A DNA stretch of 58,419 nt from Hydrogenophilales bacterium 12-61-10 (GTDB lineage: Bacteria; Pseudomonadota; Gammaproteobacteria; Burkholderiales; Thiobacillaceae). The stretch is taken from the NCBI GenBank assembly GCA_002279795.1, contig NCCT01000015.1, forward strand, positions 1-58,419, written 5' to 3'. Within the stretch, counting starts at the first letter, position 1. Each line of letters starts with the position of its first letter. This document shows, in pieces, positions 27,192-36,183 of the stretch. The position numbers and the translations under genes were made by a program. The notes beneath the pieces were generated by a model that saw only the letters and a program-made list of their open reading frames with translations, was not told where the DNA came from and ran no database searches.

Positions 27192-28703
27192 TCAGGCCGC
27201 TACCGCAAGCTCCTGTTCGCGTCCCACCACATCCATGCTCACGCGCAGCCATTCTTCATGGCTTTCCTGCACCTCCCCCAAGCGCAGGCGATAGATCGCA
27301 TCGTCCTCGCGCAGCATCAGCGACGCACCCAGCTTGTAATGGCTCTGCGGAATCAGCAGATTGCTCACGCTCTGTTCGGTATGCGTCATTGGCAAATACA
27401 CCGCCCAGACCTTTTCCCCAACCCCATCGGCGCCCGGCTCATCCGAATAAACTTCCACCCGCTTGGGATGGCGCGACAGCCGCTGCGTGCCCACCAGATT
27501 CTGGCCGTCTTCTTCCCGGTTCCAGCGCGTCGCCAGCAACTGCCAGACATTTTCAGAAGGATCCCAGCTCACTGCCACCAGGCGTCCATGCGGCAACACC
27601 TGATCTTCGGGCAGCGCAAACCCCAAACCATCCGTGCTTTCGTCACGCAGCATCCAGGGTTCGAGCACCGGGTGGCTTTTGGCCGCAGCGGGGCCCAGCA
27701 ACGCCGCCAGAATATTGGCCATTCCCGCCGCCACCCAGACGCGGCCAAAACGATGCGTACGCTGACGATTGCGACGAATGCCGCCACGCTCGATCAAACT
27801 GGCGATCTGACGCGTGAAAAATTGATCGGACTCGGCGTCCGGGCTGGAATCGAGCGTCTTCAAATGCTCAATCAAGGGGCGCAAGGCAAAGTAGCGCAAG
27901 CGACGTCCCTGTTCCCGCCCGATTTCCACCACATAGGCGCTTTCATCCTGCGACAGATCGACCATGTGGGTATGCACGCCCTCCAGCGGCACCTTTTCCG
28001 GCAAAGCCAGCGCCGCATAGCCTTCAAAAATCTGCGCAATCGCTTCGATTTCCTGCGCGCGGTAGCCAACCGGCTGCACCAGCCCCATGAGCATGGCCAG
28101 CGAATACTCGCGCGCGCAATGCGTGGCGCGTGAATTGAACACCACCTCGTTCTGCGCCAAGCCATCGCGCTCGACCAGGCGATAGACCTTGTGCAAACGG
28201 CACCAGCCCGACGCCGCCGGATTGCGCGCCTGGTGGTAGTCCCAGCGCATCACCAGCCCCGCGTAGCGCAACGCGCGCACCGCCATATCGGCCACAAACG
28301 GCTTCAGTTCATCACTGTGCGGACCCCGATAGGCCTGCTTCAACATGCCCAGCCAGGCGTCTGCCTGCAGCGACCAGAATACCCAGGTCTCGCGCCACAA
28401 GGCCTGCCGCGCCAGGCGAAACGTCGCCTGGTTCCGCACATACTGGTCGACGACGCGATACTGCAACGGCAAGCCAACCGCTTCCAGTTTCAACAAGGCC
28501 TGCATGCGCCCCAGCGTAGCCACCTCGTTCTCGGCATTGAAACGCTCCATCCCCTCGACCAGCGCATGGTGCGCGTCGTAATCCGAATCCGATGGCAGCG
28601 ATTTCAGCCATTTTTCGACCGCCTTCACCGAGGCAAAAGGCGATCCCGTTTCCACCTTTCTGCGGCGGGCAATGTTGCCAAGCATTTCAAAGAAGTCAGT
28701 CAT
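27192..28703 (-). CDS. Conserved hypothetical protein of 503 residues
   Basis: I do not recognise the family with certainty. The protein is soluble, without signal peptide or membrane helices, and is rich in Arg and Leu in its first 350 residues, which read as helical. Conserved-looking segments include FRLARQALWRETWVFWSLQADAW and CAREYSLAMLMGL. The RRNRQRTHRF stretch (about residue 310) resembles the RxxxR half of a PilZ motif. The C-terminal 180 residues look like beta structure with HGRLVAVSW and MLREDDAIYRLRLG, perhaps a degenerate PilZ-like domain. The D/NxSxxG half is not seen. Codon use matches neighbours and the gene is intact, so it is a real gene. Confidence 0.75.
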   Translation of the reverse strand: MTDFFEMLGNIARRRKVETGSPFASVKAVEKWLKSLPSDSDYDAHHALVEGMERFNAENEVATLGRMQALLKLEAVGLPLQYRVVDQYVRNQATFRLARQALWRETWVFWSLQADAWLGMLKQAYRGPHSDELKPFVADMAVRALRYAGLVMRWDYHQARNPAASGWCRLHKVYRLVERDGLAQNEVVFNSRATHCAREYSLAMLMGLVQPVGYRAQEIEAIAQIFEGYAALALPEKVPLEGVHTHMVDLSQDESAYVVEIGREQGRRLRYFALRPLIEHLKTLDSSPDAESDQFFTRQIASLIERGGIRRNRQRTHRFGRVWVAAGMANILAALLGPAAAKSHPVLEPWMLRDESTDGLGFALPEDQVLPHGRLVAVSWDPSENVWQLLATRWNREEDGQNLVGTQRLSRHPKRVEVYSDEPGADGVGEKVWAVYLPMTHTEQSVSNLLIPQSHYKLGASLMLREDDAIYRLRLGEVQESHEEWLRVSMDVVGREQELAVAA

Positions 28704-28931
28704 GTCGCATATCGGCTTGGGGTAGATGCGTATTGACCAGCACCATCCATGCCATCGACCCAGCTCCGGCGCCCGATCGCAAGACCTTGGTTTAATTAAT
28801 TTTTAAGAAAGCATCCCAAACCGCGCAGCGACGCAGCAACGAAAAATCGACAGCGCCTGTTGAAACCACATCAACCAGAACGCGGCTCAGGATTCGCACG
28901 CCGGCCCCGGCACAAAACCGGGCGAACCCGC

Positions 28932-28937
28932 TACAAT
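28932..28937 (+). promoter_or_regulatory. -10 element before tRNA-Ser(UGA)
   Basis: TACAAT lies 10 nt upstream of the mature tRNA 5' end, matching the sigma-70 -10 box. I see no good -35 at the expected distance. Confidence 0.5.
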
Positions 28938-28947
28938 GCGCGCCTAC

Positions 28948-29037
28948 GGAAGTGTGGCCGAGCGGTTTAAGGCACCGGTCTTGAAAACCGGCGAGGATGC
29001 GAGTCCTCCGTGAGTTCGAATCTCACCGCTTCCGCCA
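28948..29037 (+). tRNA. tRNA-Ser (anticodon UGA)
   Basis: A class II tRNA: acceptor GGAAGTG/CGCTTCC, anticodon arm CCGGT-CTTGAAA-ACCGG giving anticodon TGA, a long variable arm and a T arm with GTTCGAATC. Discriminator G and an encoded CCA complete it. It reads UCA and, by wobble, other UCN codons. Confidence 0.97.
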
Positions 29038-29046
29038 ATTCAATCA

Positions 29047-29070
29047 AACGACCTCGCGGGTCGTTTTTTT
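29047..29070 (+). terminator. Intrinsic terminator of tRNA-Ser(UGA)
   Basis: AACGACC (29047-29053) and GGTCGTT (29059-29065) form a stem with a short loop, followed by a run of T residues to 29070. It lies 9 nt after the tRNA. Confidence 0.88.
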
Positions 29071-29195
29071 ATGTCTGTGCGGCGATGTGCTCGAGAGCCG
29101 CCGGACCCGTCTTCGCAGTCCCCGATGAGCGGCAACTCGGGCCAGCCAGCCCTGCGGTATGCTTGAGACTGTTTTTCACCCGCCAGTTGATCGCC

Positions 29196-29693
29196 ATGAC
29201 CCTCCAGACAACCCCCCTCAGCCTGCTTGCCGCGTTGCTGTTCACCTTGCCCGCCCACGCGTGGGAAATAGGCGAATTCAAAAACGGCATGCCGCGCAGC
29301 GAAGTCGAGCAGGCGCTTAAAACCTGGAATTTCGACAAGACTCTGACGGTAGGAAATGACGGCCTGTTTGCCTACGACCTGCCCAACAATCCGGCCGGCC
29401 GTCGATATCTGTTCACGTTTTGCAACGACAAACTGGTCGCATTCGATCAGGAAATCGAGCCTGCATTCCGCTCGTTCATTGTCATCGCATCGAACTATGC
29501 CAACCTCTACGGCAATCCGCTCAAGGTGATTCCGTATTCCGGGGTGGTCGCCAATGGCGAAAAAAACCTGCTGGCGATGTTCTGGCGCAAGGGCTCCGAT
29601 TTCATCGGCGTCAAATACGCGCTCTACCCCATCAGCGAGCAGCTCTCGATGACCTGGCAGGTCAACAACAATTGCTGGCAGGCACCGCGCTGA
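29196..29693 (+). CDS. Small exported protein of unknown function
   Basis: The 165-residue protein has a signal peptide (MTLQTTPLSLLAALLFTLPAHA, about 22 residues), so it is probably periplasmic. The mature part is mixed alpha/beta with an FTFCNDKLVAFDQEIE segment and two cysteines. I do not recognise a family. I use ATG 29196 rather than any upstream codon because the signal peptide starts there; the frame upstream overlaps the tRNA and its terminator. It is convergent with the P-type ATPase gene. Confidence 0.7.
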   Translation: MTLQTTPLSLLAALLFTLPAHAWEIGEFKNGMPRSEVEQALKTWNFDKTLTVGNDGLFAYDLPNNPAGRRYLFTFCNDKLVAFDQEIEPAFRSFIVIASNYANLYGNPLKVIPYSGVVANGEKNLLAMFWRKGSDFIGVKYALYPISEQLSMTWQVNNNCWQAPR

Positions 29694-29716
29694 ACCGTTG
29701 TTCAGCCTGCTGGCTG

Positions 29717-32359
29717 TCAGGATCGGCTGTATAGCCAGCCACGCCGCACCAGCCATTTCTCGATTTCCACCGCAAAAAATACGATGGAAGACATGGCCAG
29801 ACAAAAAGCCATCTCCTCCACGCCGAGCGGCTCGGTCTTGAAGACGGGGTTGAGAAAAGGCACATAGAGCACGGCCATTTGCAGGACGAAGGTCAGTAGA
29901 ACCGCGCCGATCAGGGCCGGATTGGAAAACACGCTGCGGCTGAAAAACGATACACGTTCGTAGCGAACCGCCAGCACATGTCCCAGTTGCGATAGCGTAA
30001 GCACGGTAAACACCATGCTCTGCCAGTGCGCGGAGCCGACATGAATCGCCCACGCCTGCGTCAACAGCGAGACCCCGCCCATCAAACAGCCGACCCAAAG
30101 CATGTGCTGCCACATGCCGTGCGCGAAGATGCTTTCCTGCGGCGGCCGCGGTGGCCGCCGCATCACCTCGCGCTCGGCGCGTTCGTTCGCCAGTGCCAGG
30201 CCCGGCAGGCCGTCGGTCACCAGGTTGATCCACAGAATATGGATCGGCAGCAAAGGGATCGGCAGGCCGAGAAAAGGCGCGAGGAAGATGGTCCAGATTT
30301 CGCCGGAATTGCTCGTCATCGTGTATTTGACGAACTTGCGGATGTTGTCGAAGATGCGGCGGCCTTCGCGCACCGTCGAAACGATGGTGGCGAAACTGTC
30401 GTCGAGCAGCGTCATGTGCGCCGCCTCGCGCGCCACGTCGGTGCCGCCGCGTCCCATGGCGATGCCGATGTCCGCCATTTTCAGCGCCGGGGCATCGTTG
30501 ACGCCATCGCCCGTCATCGCGACAAACTCGCCCTTGTCCTGCAGCGCCTGAACGATCTTGATTTTCTGCTCCGGGTTGATGCGGGCATAGACCCGCACCG
30601 AATCCACCTCGCGCTCGAAGGCTTCCAGCGACAGCGCTGCCAGCTCACTGCCGGTCAGCACCTTGCCGCCATCGTCGACGATGCCCAGGCGGACCGCGAT
30701 GGCGCGCGCAGTGGCGGGATGGTCGCCGGTGATCATGACCGGGATGATGCCGGCGGCCTTGCACGCCGCAACCGCCTCGGCCGCCTCAGGGCGCGGCGGA
30801 TCGATGAGGCCGGCCAGACCGATGAAGGTCAGCCCGGTTTCTACCGTGACCGCGTCAGGCGCATCGGGTAATTGCGGCAGACGCCGCAGCGCAAAGGCCA
30901 GCACGCGCAAGCCCTGTTGCGCCAGCGTTTCGGCTTGGTCATGCAGCGCGGCCTGGTCGATCGACCCTGCGCCGTTGGCAAACAGTTGATCGACGCACAA
31001 CGGCAACACGCTCTCGGGAGCGCCCTTCACCAGCACCAAAACGGCATCGCCTTCGCCGTGCAGCGTGCTCATGCGGGCGCGATCGGAGTCGAACGGGACT
31101 TCCGCCATGCGGGGCAATTCCTGGCGCAGCGCAGACTGGGTTAACCCCGCTTTCTGGGCGGCGACAAGCAGTGCGGTTTCAGTCGGGTCGCCGGTCAGGT
31201 TGCCGGACGCATCGATCCCGGCGTCGTTGCACAGCGCCATGGCCCAACCCAGCTCGCGCCAGGGCATGCCCTCAACCCCCTGCAATACGGGGCGGTTGGC
31301 GCCATCGGCCAGCACGCAATCGACCTGCATCTGGTTCAGCGTAAGCGTGCCGGTTTTGTCGGAGCAGATATAGGTGACCGAACCCAGCGTTTCCACCGCT
31401 GGCAGGCTGCGGATCAGCGCGTTCTGCTTGACCATGCGCGCCGCGCCCAGGGCGAGCGAAATGGTGACCACAGCGGGCAGCGCCTCGGGGATCGCGGCGA
31501 CGGCCAGGCTGATCGCGGTCAGCAGCATCACCAGCGGCGGCTCGCCGCGCAGCCAGCCGGCGACAAAAATAATGATGCAGATGGCGAGCACCACCAGCGC
31601 CAGATTCTGGCCAAACCGCGCCAGGCGTTTTTGCAGCGGCGTCTTGCCGGTTTCTCCGGACAACAGCGCGGCTATCTTGCCCAGTTCGGTCTGCATGCCG
31701 GTTCCCACCACCAGGCCGAGCGCACGGCCATAGGTGACGACCGTTCCCTTGAAGGCCAGATTGAGGCGGTCGCCCAGCGGCAGGTCGGCCTGGTGCAGCT
31801 GCGCCACCCGTTTCTCGACCGCCTGCGATTCACCGGTCAGCGCAGACTCGTTCACCTTGAGCGAAGCCAGTTCAAGCAGCCGCAGGTCAGCTGGCACGAT
31901 GTTGCCGGCTTCCAGCTTGACGATATCGCCCGGCACCAGATCGGGTGCGGGAATCAAGTAGATGTTGCCTTCGCGGACGACGCTCGCCATCGGGGCGGCC
32001 ATCTGTTTCAGCGCAGCCATTGCGCGCTCGGCACGATATTCCTGGACAAAACCCAACAGGCCGTTGAGCAGCACGATCACCACGATGGCGATGCTGTCCT
32101 GTGGATCCCCCACCACGCCGGCAATAACGGCCGCCGCGATCAACACCAGGATCATGAAGTCGGAGAACTGCGCAGCCAGCAGAATGAGCGGCGAGCGGCG
32201 GCGGGTTTCCATCAGGATATTGGGACCGTGCCGTGTCAGCCCGGCGGACGCCGCCTCGATGGTCAGCCCCTGCTGCGGGTGGCTGTCCAGATGGGCAACC
32301 GCCTCCTCGCTGCTCAGACAGTGCCAGTCGACTTGCGATTTTGCGGTGTGTTTAGCCAT
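29717..32359 (-). CDS. P2A-type calcium/cation-transporting P-type ATPase
   Basis: The 880-residue inner-membrane ion pump has the phosphorylated aspartate in SDKTGTLT (about residue 333) and the hinge TGDGVNDAPALKMADIGIAMG (about 620). It also has an N-terminal cation-ATPase domain (HLDSHPQQGLT...) and about ten membrane helices. The fourth-helix motif PEALPAVV and the overall SERCA/PMR1-like pattern indicate Ca2+ (or Mn2+) export rather than a heavy-metal P1B pump, and no CPx motif is present. It overlaps the exchanger gene upstream by 8 bp, suggesting a shared calcium-homeostasis operon. Confidence 0.9.
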   Translation of the reverse strand: MAKHTAKSQVDWHCLSSEEAVAHLDSHPQQGLTIEAASAGLTRHGPNILMETRRRSPLILLAAQFSDFMILVLIAAAVIAGVVGDPQDSIAIVVIVLLNGLLGFVQEYRAERAMAALKQMAAPMASVVREGNIYLIPAPDLVPGDIVKLEAGNIVPADLRLLELASLKVNESALTGESQAVEKRVAQLHQADLPLGDRLNLAFKGTVVTYGRALGLVVGTGMQTELGKIAALLSGETGKTPLQKRLARFGQNLALVVLAICIIIFVAGWLRGEPPLVMLLTAISLAVAAIPEALPAVVTISLALGAARMVKQNALIRSLPAVETLGSVTYICSDKTGTLTLNQMQVDCVLADGANRPVLQGVEGMPWRELGWAMALCNDAGIDASGNLTGDPTETALLVAAQKAGLTQSALRQELPRMAEVPFDSDRARMSTLHGEGDAVLVLVKGAPESVLPLCVDQLFANGAGSIDQAALHDQAETLAQQGLRVLAFALRRLPQLPDAPDAVTVETGLTFIGLAGLIDPPRPEAAEAVAACKAAGIIPVMITGDHPATARAIAVRLGIVDDGGKVLTGSELAALSLEAFEREVDSVRVYARINPEQKIKIVQALQDKGEFVAMTGDGVNDAPALKMADIGIAMGRGGTDVAREAAHMTLLDDSFATIVSTVREGRRIFDNIRKFVKYTMTSNSGEIWTIFLAPFLGLPIPLLPIHILWINLVTDGLPGLALANERAEREVMRRPPRPPQESIFAHGMWQHMLWVGCLMGGVSLLTQAWAIHVGSAHWQSMVFTVLTLSQLGHVLAVRYERVSFFSRSVFSNPALIGAVLLTFVLQMAVLYVPFLNPVFKTEPLGVEEMAFCLAMSSIVFFAVEIEKWLVRRGWLYSRS

Positions 32360-32828
32360 GTAGATACAGGAGCCAGGTGTTGAGCAAATAAATGACCAGC
32401 AGCAGCAGGCTGATCCAGCTCACCGTGCGGAAAATACGCGACGTGGGCCGCAGAACCAGCCCCACTACGGCCAGCCCGCTCATCATCATGGTGGAAAAAG
32501 CAGAGATCGCGTGAAGCAGCGACACGTCAGCCAGCAACGGGCCCGGCAGGTAGAACAGATCGTCGATGGCCAGAATGGCGATATTGAACAGGTTGCTGCC
32601 AAACAGGTTACCGATGGCCAGATCGACCGCGCCCAGACGCAGCGCAGCCAGCGTGACCACGACTTCGGGTGCGGAGGTGACCGCCGCAACCAGCAGCGTA
32701 CCGACGAAGCTTTGCTCCCATGCCATCGCCAGCGCCAGATCACGGGCGATGAACGGCAGCCAGATGCCGGCCGCCACCACTGCAAGCGCAGCCAGACCAT
32801 AGCCCTTTAGCGCCTGCTTCAGGCTCAT
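32352..32828 (-). CDS. Half-size Na+/Ca2+ exchanger family protein (C-terminal repeat only)
   Basis: The 158-residue membrane protein matches only the second half of CaCA (Na/Ca exchanger) proteins. GTLLVAAVTSAPEVVVTLAA is the alpha-2 repeat, followed by AIGNLFGSNLFNIAIL and three more membrane helices. Ordinary members are about 300-350 residues and have two inverted repeats; the alpha-1 half is absent. Upstream on the minus strand, a 26-codon frame beginning at ATG 32907 (MQNPVLVCLSLFASLAV...) ends at the start of this one. It could be the remnant of the deleted first helix. A homodimer of the half-protein is not excluded, but truncation is more likely. Confidence 0.65.
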   Translation of the reverse strand: MSLKQALKGYGLAALAVVAAGIWLPFIARDLALAMAWEQSFVGTLLVAAVTSAPEVVVTLAALRLGAVDLAIGNLFGSNLFNIAILAIDDLFYLPGPLLADVSLLHAISAFSTMMMSGLAVVGLVLRPTSRIFRTVSWISLLLLVIYLLNTWLLYLHG

Positions 32829-33192
32829 GTCTGGATGGCGCTCGACACGCCGATGACGGCAAGACTGGCAAACAGCGACAAACAGACGAGGACAGGGTTT
32901 TGCATACTGGACTGGAAACGCTCTCCAATTGAACGGACTTCCGAACGAGCCCCCCGGAAAGCGAACATGTTATTGGATGGTAAAAGCGCAGGTCAAAAAG
33001 CGCCGCGTCTGTTTTACCGCAGGATGGTTACCGAGCGCATGCGTTGCACCCTTTAGCTACAGGATACGGAGTGTTACCCGGAAATCAGGCTGACAAGCGA
33101 GGTGCGTACAAAAGACCGGTACCGGCAACTGCCAAACCATTTAGCCCGCCCCATGCCGATCGCGCGCGCCGGGTGATAGTGCCCAGCACCGA
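32829..33192. other. Gap of about 360 bases, no intact gene
   Basis: The stretch holds the possible N-terminal exchanger remnant (32830-32907, minus) and then about 280 bases of mixed sequence. I see no ribosome-binding site with a long frame, tRNA, terminator with a clear T run, or repeat. Confidence 0.5.
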
Positions 33193-35412
33193 CTAGGCGT
33201 TTTGCGGCGAGCAGTCAGCCGCCTGGGGCGTGGCGAGGTCGAGCGATGTCAGCCAGCTTGTCGCAACGGCAACCGCCGCGGGCTTGCTGTACAGATAGCC
33301 CTGCGCGTCGTTGCAACCGAGTACGCGCAGCGCGACATCCTGGGCCTGCTCTTCCACGCCTTCGGCTACCGTGCGCAACCCCATGCTGTTGGCCATGGTG
33401 ATCACGGCCTCGACGATGGCGATGTCCTGGTGGTTCGAGGCCAGTTCAGACACAAAGCTGCGATCGATTTTCAGGGTAGTAATCGGCAGCCGGCGCAGCA
33501 AGGCGAGCGAAGAGTAGCCCACGCCAAAGTCGTCGACGGCAATGGCCACCCCCATGTCGCGCAGCGACTGCAACAGCCCCAGCACGGCAGGGCCGTCCGA
33601 CGTCAGCGCGCTTTCGGTCAGTTCGAGTTCGAGCATGGCGGCGGGCACGTCATGCTTGCGCAGCGTCGCCACCACGGCATCGAGCAGGCCATCGCGCAAC
33701 TGCGCGGGCGACACATTGACCGCCACGCGCGGCACCTGCAGACCTTGCCGCATCCACTCCGCAATCTGCGCGACGGCCTGATCCAGCACTTCGAGGCCGA
33801 GTGCCCAGATCAGTCCGCTGTCCTCGGCCAGCGGAATGAAGCGGTCCGGCGGCAGAAAGCCCAGGCGTGGATGATTCCAGCGCACCAACGCTTCAAGCCC
33901 GGTCAACTCCTGATCGACCAGCCTCACCTGGGGCTGGTAATACATTTCAAGCTGGCCACTTTCGATGGCGAGACGCAGATCCGTTTCCAGTGTCATGCGT
34001 TCGAGCGCGCGAACATTCATCTCATCGGAAAACACCTGGTACTGGTTACCCCCCAGTTCCTTGGCGTGGTACATCGACAGGTCGGCATGCCGCAACAACG
34101 TATCTTCCGTCTCGCCCTGCAATGGATAGACGGCCACCCCTGCGCTGCAGCCGACCTGCACGCTGTGTCCCTTCAGGTTCATCGGCTGCGCGATGGCGTT
34201 GATGATTTTTTGCGCAACCTGCACCGCTTCGTCCGCATGGTGCAGCGCGGGCAGCAGAATCGCGAACTCGTCGCCGCCAAGGCGCGCCACGGTATCGGAC
34301 TCCCGCAGCAGGGCAGTCAGGCGTTCCGCTATGACCTGCAGCAATGCATCGCCGACATCGTGTCCCAGCGTGTCGTTGGTCCACTTGAAGCGGTCGAGAT
34401 CAAGGAACAGCACGCCCAGTTGCGTCTGGTCGCGTTTCGCCGACTTGAGGCCGTGCTGCAGGCGATCCATCAATGCAGCGCGATTGGGCAAGCCGGTCAG
34501 GGGGTCGCGCGTGGCCAGATGCATGATGCGGATTTCCGCCTCGTGGCGCAGCGCCACCTCGGTTTCGAGGACGCGGATACGGTCGCGCAATTCCAGTTCC
34601 GTAACCACATTGCGGGCCAGCACCTCAAGCGTCATGCGTTGTGTGGCATTGAGCTTGCGCGGTACCCGGTCCACCACGCACAGCGTGCCGACCACTTCGC
34701 CACCTGGCAGCACCAGCGGCATGCCCGCATAAAAGCGGATACCCGCTTCGCCGCGCACCACCGGGTTGTCGGCAAACCGCTCGTCCAGGCTGGCGTCTTC
34801 GATCTCGAGCAATTCGCCATTAACGAGGGCGTGCGCGCAAAAAGAAACCGTGCGCGACGTCTCGCGAATGTCGAGGCCGACCCGGGCCTTGAACCACTGT
34901 CGCTCGGCATCGACCAGGCTGATCAGCGCAATCGGCGCCTCGACCACCGCCGCTGCCAGCCGGGTAATCGCACTGAACACGGCTTCATCCGGCGTATCCA
35001 GAATATCCAGCCGGTTTAGCGCACGCAGCCGCAACTTTTCGTTGATCGGCAAGGGCGGCATCCATTGGGCCAGACGCAGCAACAAATCGTTGAGATCGCC
35101 GCTTTTCTCGAAGTAGGCGTCTGCGCCGGCTTCAAGACATAATTTCTGGTAAGGGTCGGCAGGCTGGTTGGTAAAAACCAGCACCCGGGTGGGCAGGCCT
35201 GCTGCGCGGATCCGCTTCAGCAGCTTGATGCCGCTGCCGGGAGACAGTTCCAGATCGAGCAATACGACATCCGGCGTGCTGCTGAGAATCAATGCGTAGG
35301 CTTCATCTTCGCCGCGCGCGTGGCCGATGACGGACAACCCGGGGTAGCTCGACAAAATTTCGATCAGGTTGTCCAGTACCAGGCTGGAATCTTCCACCAC
35401 GACGATTTTCAT
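33193..35412 (-). CDS. Response regulator REC-GAF-GGDEF-EAL protein
   Basis: The 739-residue cytosolic regulator has a receiver domain with phospho-acceptor Asp53 (VVLLDLELSPG) and a GAF-like sensor (about 145-290, NRLDILDTPDEAVFSAIT). It also has a diguanylate cyclase with an intact GGDEF (RLGGDEFAILLP) and a phosphodiesterase with an intact EAL (GLEALVRW) and VDDFGVGYSSL. Both enzymatic halves look catalytic. I use ATG 35412 (TTGGAG just upstream); an in-frame ATG at 35445 is less likely. It lies downstream of the CHASE3 kinase/LuxR pair, which may supply its input (inference). Confidence 0.9.
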   Translation of the reverse strand: MKIVVVEDSSLVLDNLIEILSSYPGLSVIGHARGEDEAYALILSSTPDVVLLDLELSPGSGIKLLKRIRAAGLPTRVLVFTNQPADPYQKLCLEAGADAYFEKSGDLNDLLLRLAQWMPPLPINEKLRLRALNRLDILDTPDEAVFSAITRLAAAVVEAPIALISLVDAERQWFKARVGLDIRETSRTVSFCAHALVNGELLEIEDASLDERFADNPVVRGEAGIRFYAGMPLVLPGGEVVGTLCVVDRVPRKLNATQRMTLEVLARNVVTELELRDRIRVLETEVALRHEAEIRIMHLATRDPLTGLPNRAALMDRLQHGLKSAKRDQTQLGVLFLDLDRFKWTNDTLGHDVGDALLQVIAERLTALLRESDTVARLGGDEFAILLPALHHADEAVQVAQKIINAIAQPMNLKGHSVQVGCSAGVAVYPLQGETEDTLLRHADLSMYHAKELGGNQYQVFSDEMNVRALERMTLETDLRLAIESGQLEMYYQPQVRLVDQELTGLEALVRWNHPRLGFLPPDRFIPLAEDSGLIWALGLEVLDQAVAQIAEWMRQGLQVPRVAVNVSPAQLRDGLLDAVVATLRKHDVPAAMLELELTESALTSDGPAVLGLLQSLRDMGVAIAVDDFGVGYSSLALLRRLPITTLKIDRSFVSELASNHQDIAIVEAVITMANSMGLRTVAEGVEEQAQDVALRVLGCNDAQGYLYSKPAAVAVATSWLTSLDLATPQAADCSPQNA

Positions 35413-35544
35413 GAGCGCACTCCAAGTGCATTGGATACGCTTCATGATGGATACAAGCGACCTCGCCGACTATCGGGTGCCCGCGCATTCGGCTGCGCAG
35501 CGGAACCTGATACCGGCATAGGGAAATGCCCTACAAAAAACGCG

Positions 35545-36183
35545 TCAACCTGATCCGACCAGTCCCTGTTTCATGCAGTAACGGGCGATTTCTGCCGTGT
35601 TACCGAGGCCGGTTTTTTCGAGAATGCGCGCGCGGTAGGTGCCGACGGTCTTGACGGACAGGTTCATGGATTCGGCGATATCGCTGGCGGCCTTGCCTTC
35701 GGCGATCAGCAGCATGACCCGGTACTCCTGCGCGGACAGCGTGTCATGCGGCAGACCCGGTGCGCCCTGCCCCGACAACACATCGGCCAGCCGCTCGGCC
35801 AGGCTGTTGCTGATGTAGCGCCCGCCGCTGCGCACCCGGTCGATCGCGCTCACCAGCTCGGCGGTTGCGTGTTCCTTGGTGAGGTAGCCCGACGCGCCCT
35901 GCTGCAGCGCGCGGCTGGCATAGGCTGTTTCGTCGTGCATGCTGAGCACCAGGATGGGCAAGCCAGGCAAGGCCCGGCGCAGATGTGTCAAGCCTTCCAG
36001 ACCGCTGGCATCCGGCAATGACAGGTCGAGAACGGCCACGTCCCAGTTGTCTGACCGGGCCAGCTTGAGTCCCTGTTCGAGCGTGTCAGCCTCGCCGATT
36101 TCGGTTTCCGGCCAGCGTTGTTCGATCAACTGCCGCACGCCAAAACGCATCACCGGGTGATCGTCAATGATCAGAATCCGCAT
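35545..36183 (-). CDS. LuxR/NarL-family response regulator
   Basis: The 212-residue transcription factor has a receiver domain with Asp53 (VAVLDLSLPDASG), the Lys switch in YLTKEH (about 104) and a C-terminal helix-turn-helix (about 145-205, IAEGKAASDIAESMNLSVKTVGTYRARILEK). The start overlaps the end of the histidine kinase gene by 20 bp, so the pair is translationally coupled, and cognate partnership is likely. Its target genes are unknown. Confidence 0.93.
   Translation of the reverse strand: MRILIIDDHPVMRFGVRQLIEQRWPETEIGEADTLEQGLKLARSDNWDVAVLDLSLPDASGLEGLTHLRRALPGLPILVLSMHDETAYASRALQQGASGYLTKEHATAELVSAIDRVRSGGRYISNSLAERLADVLSGQGAPGLPHDTLSAQEYRVMLLIAEGKAASDIAESMNLSVKTVGTYRARILEKTGLGNTAEIARYCMKQGLVGSG

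Noticed and set aside
33202-35019. 605-codon plus-strand frame antisense to the REC-GAF-GGDEF-EAL gene
   Set aside because: Composition (His/Gln/Arg-rich) is that of a reverse-strand shadow of a high-GC gene.
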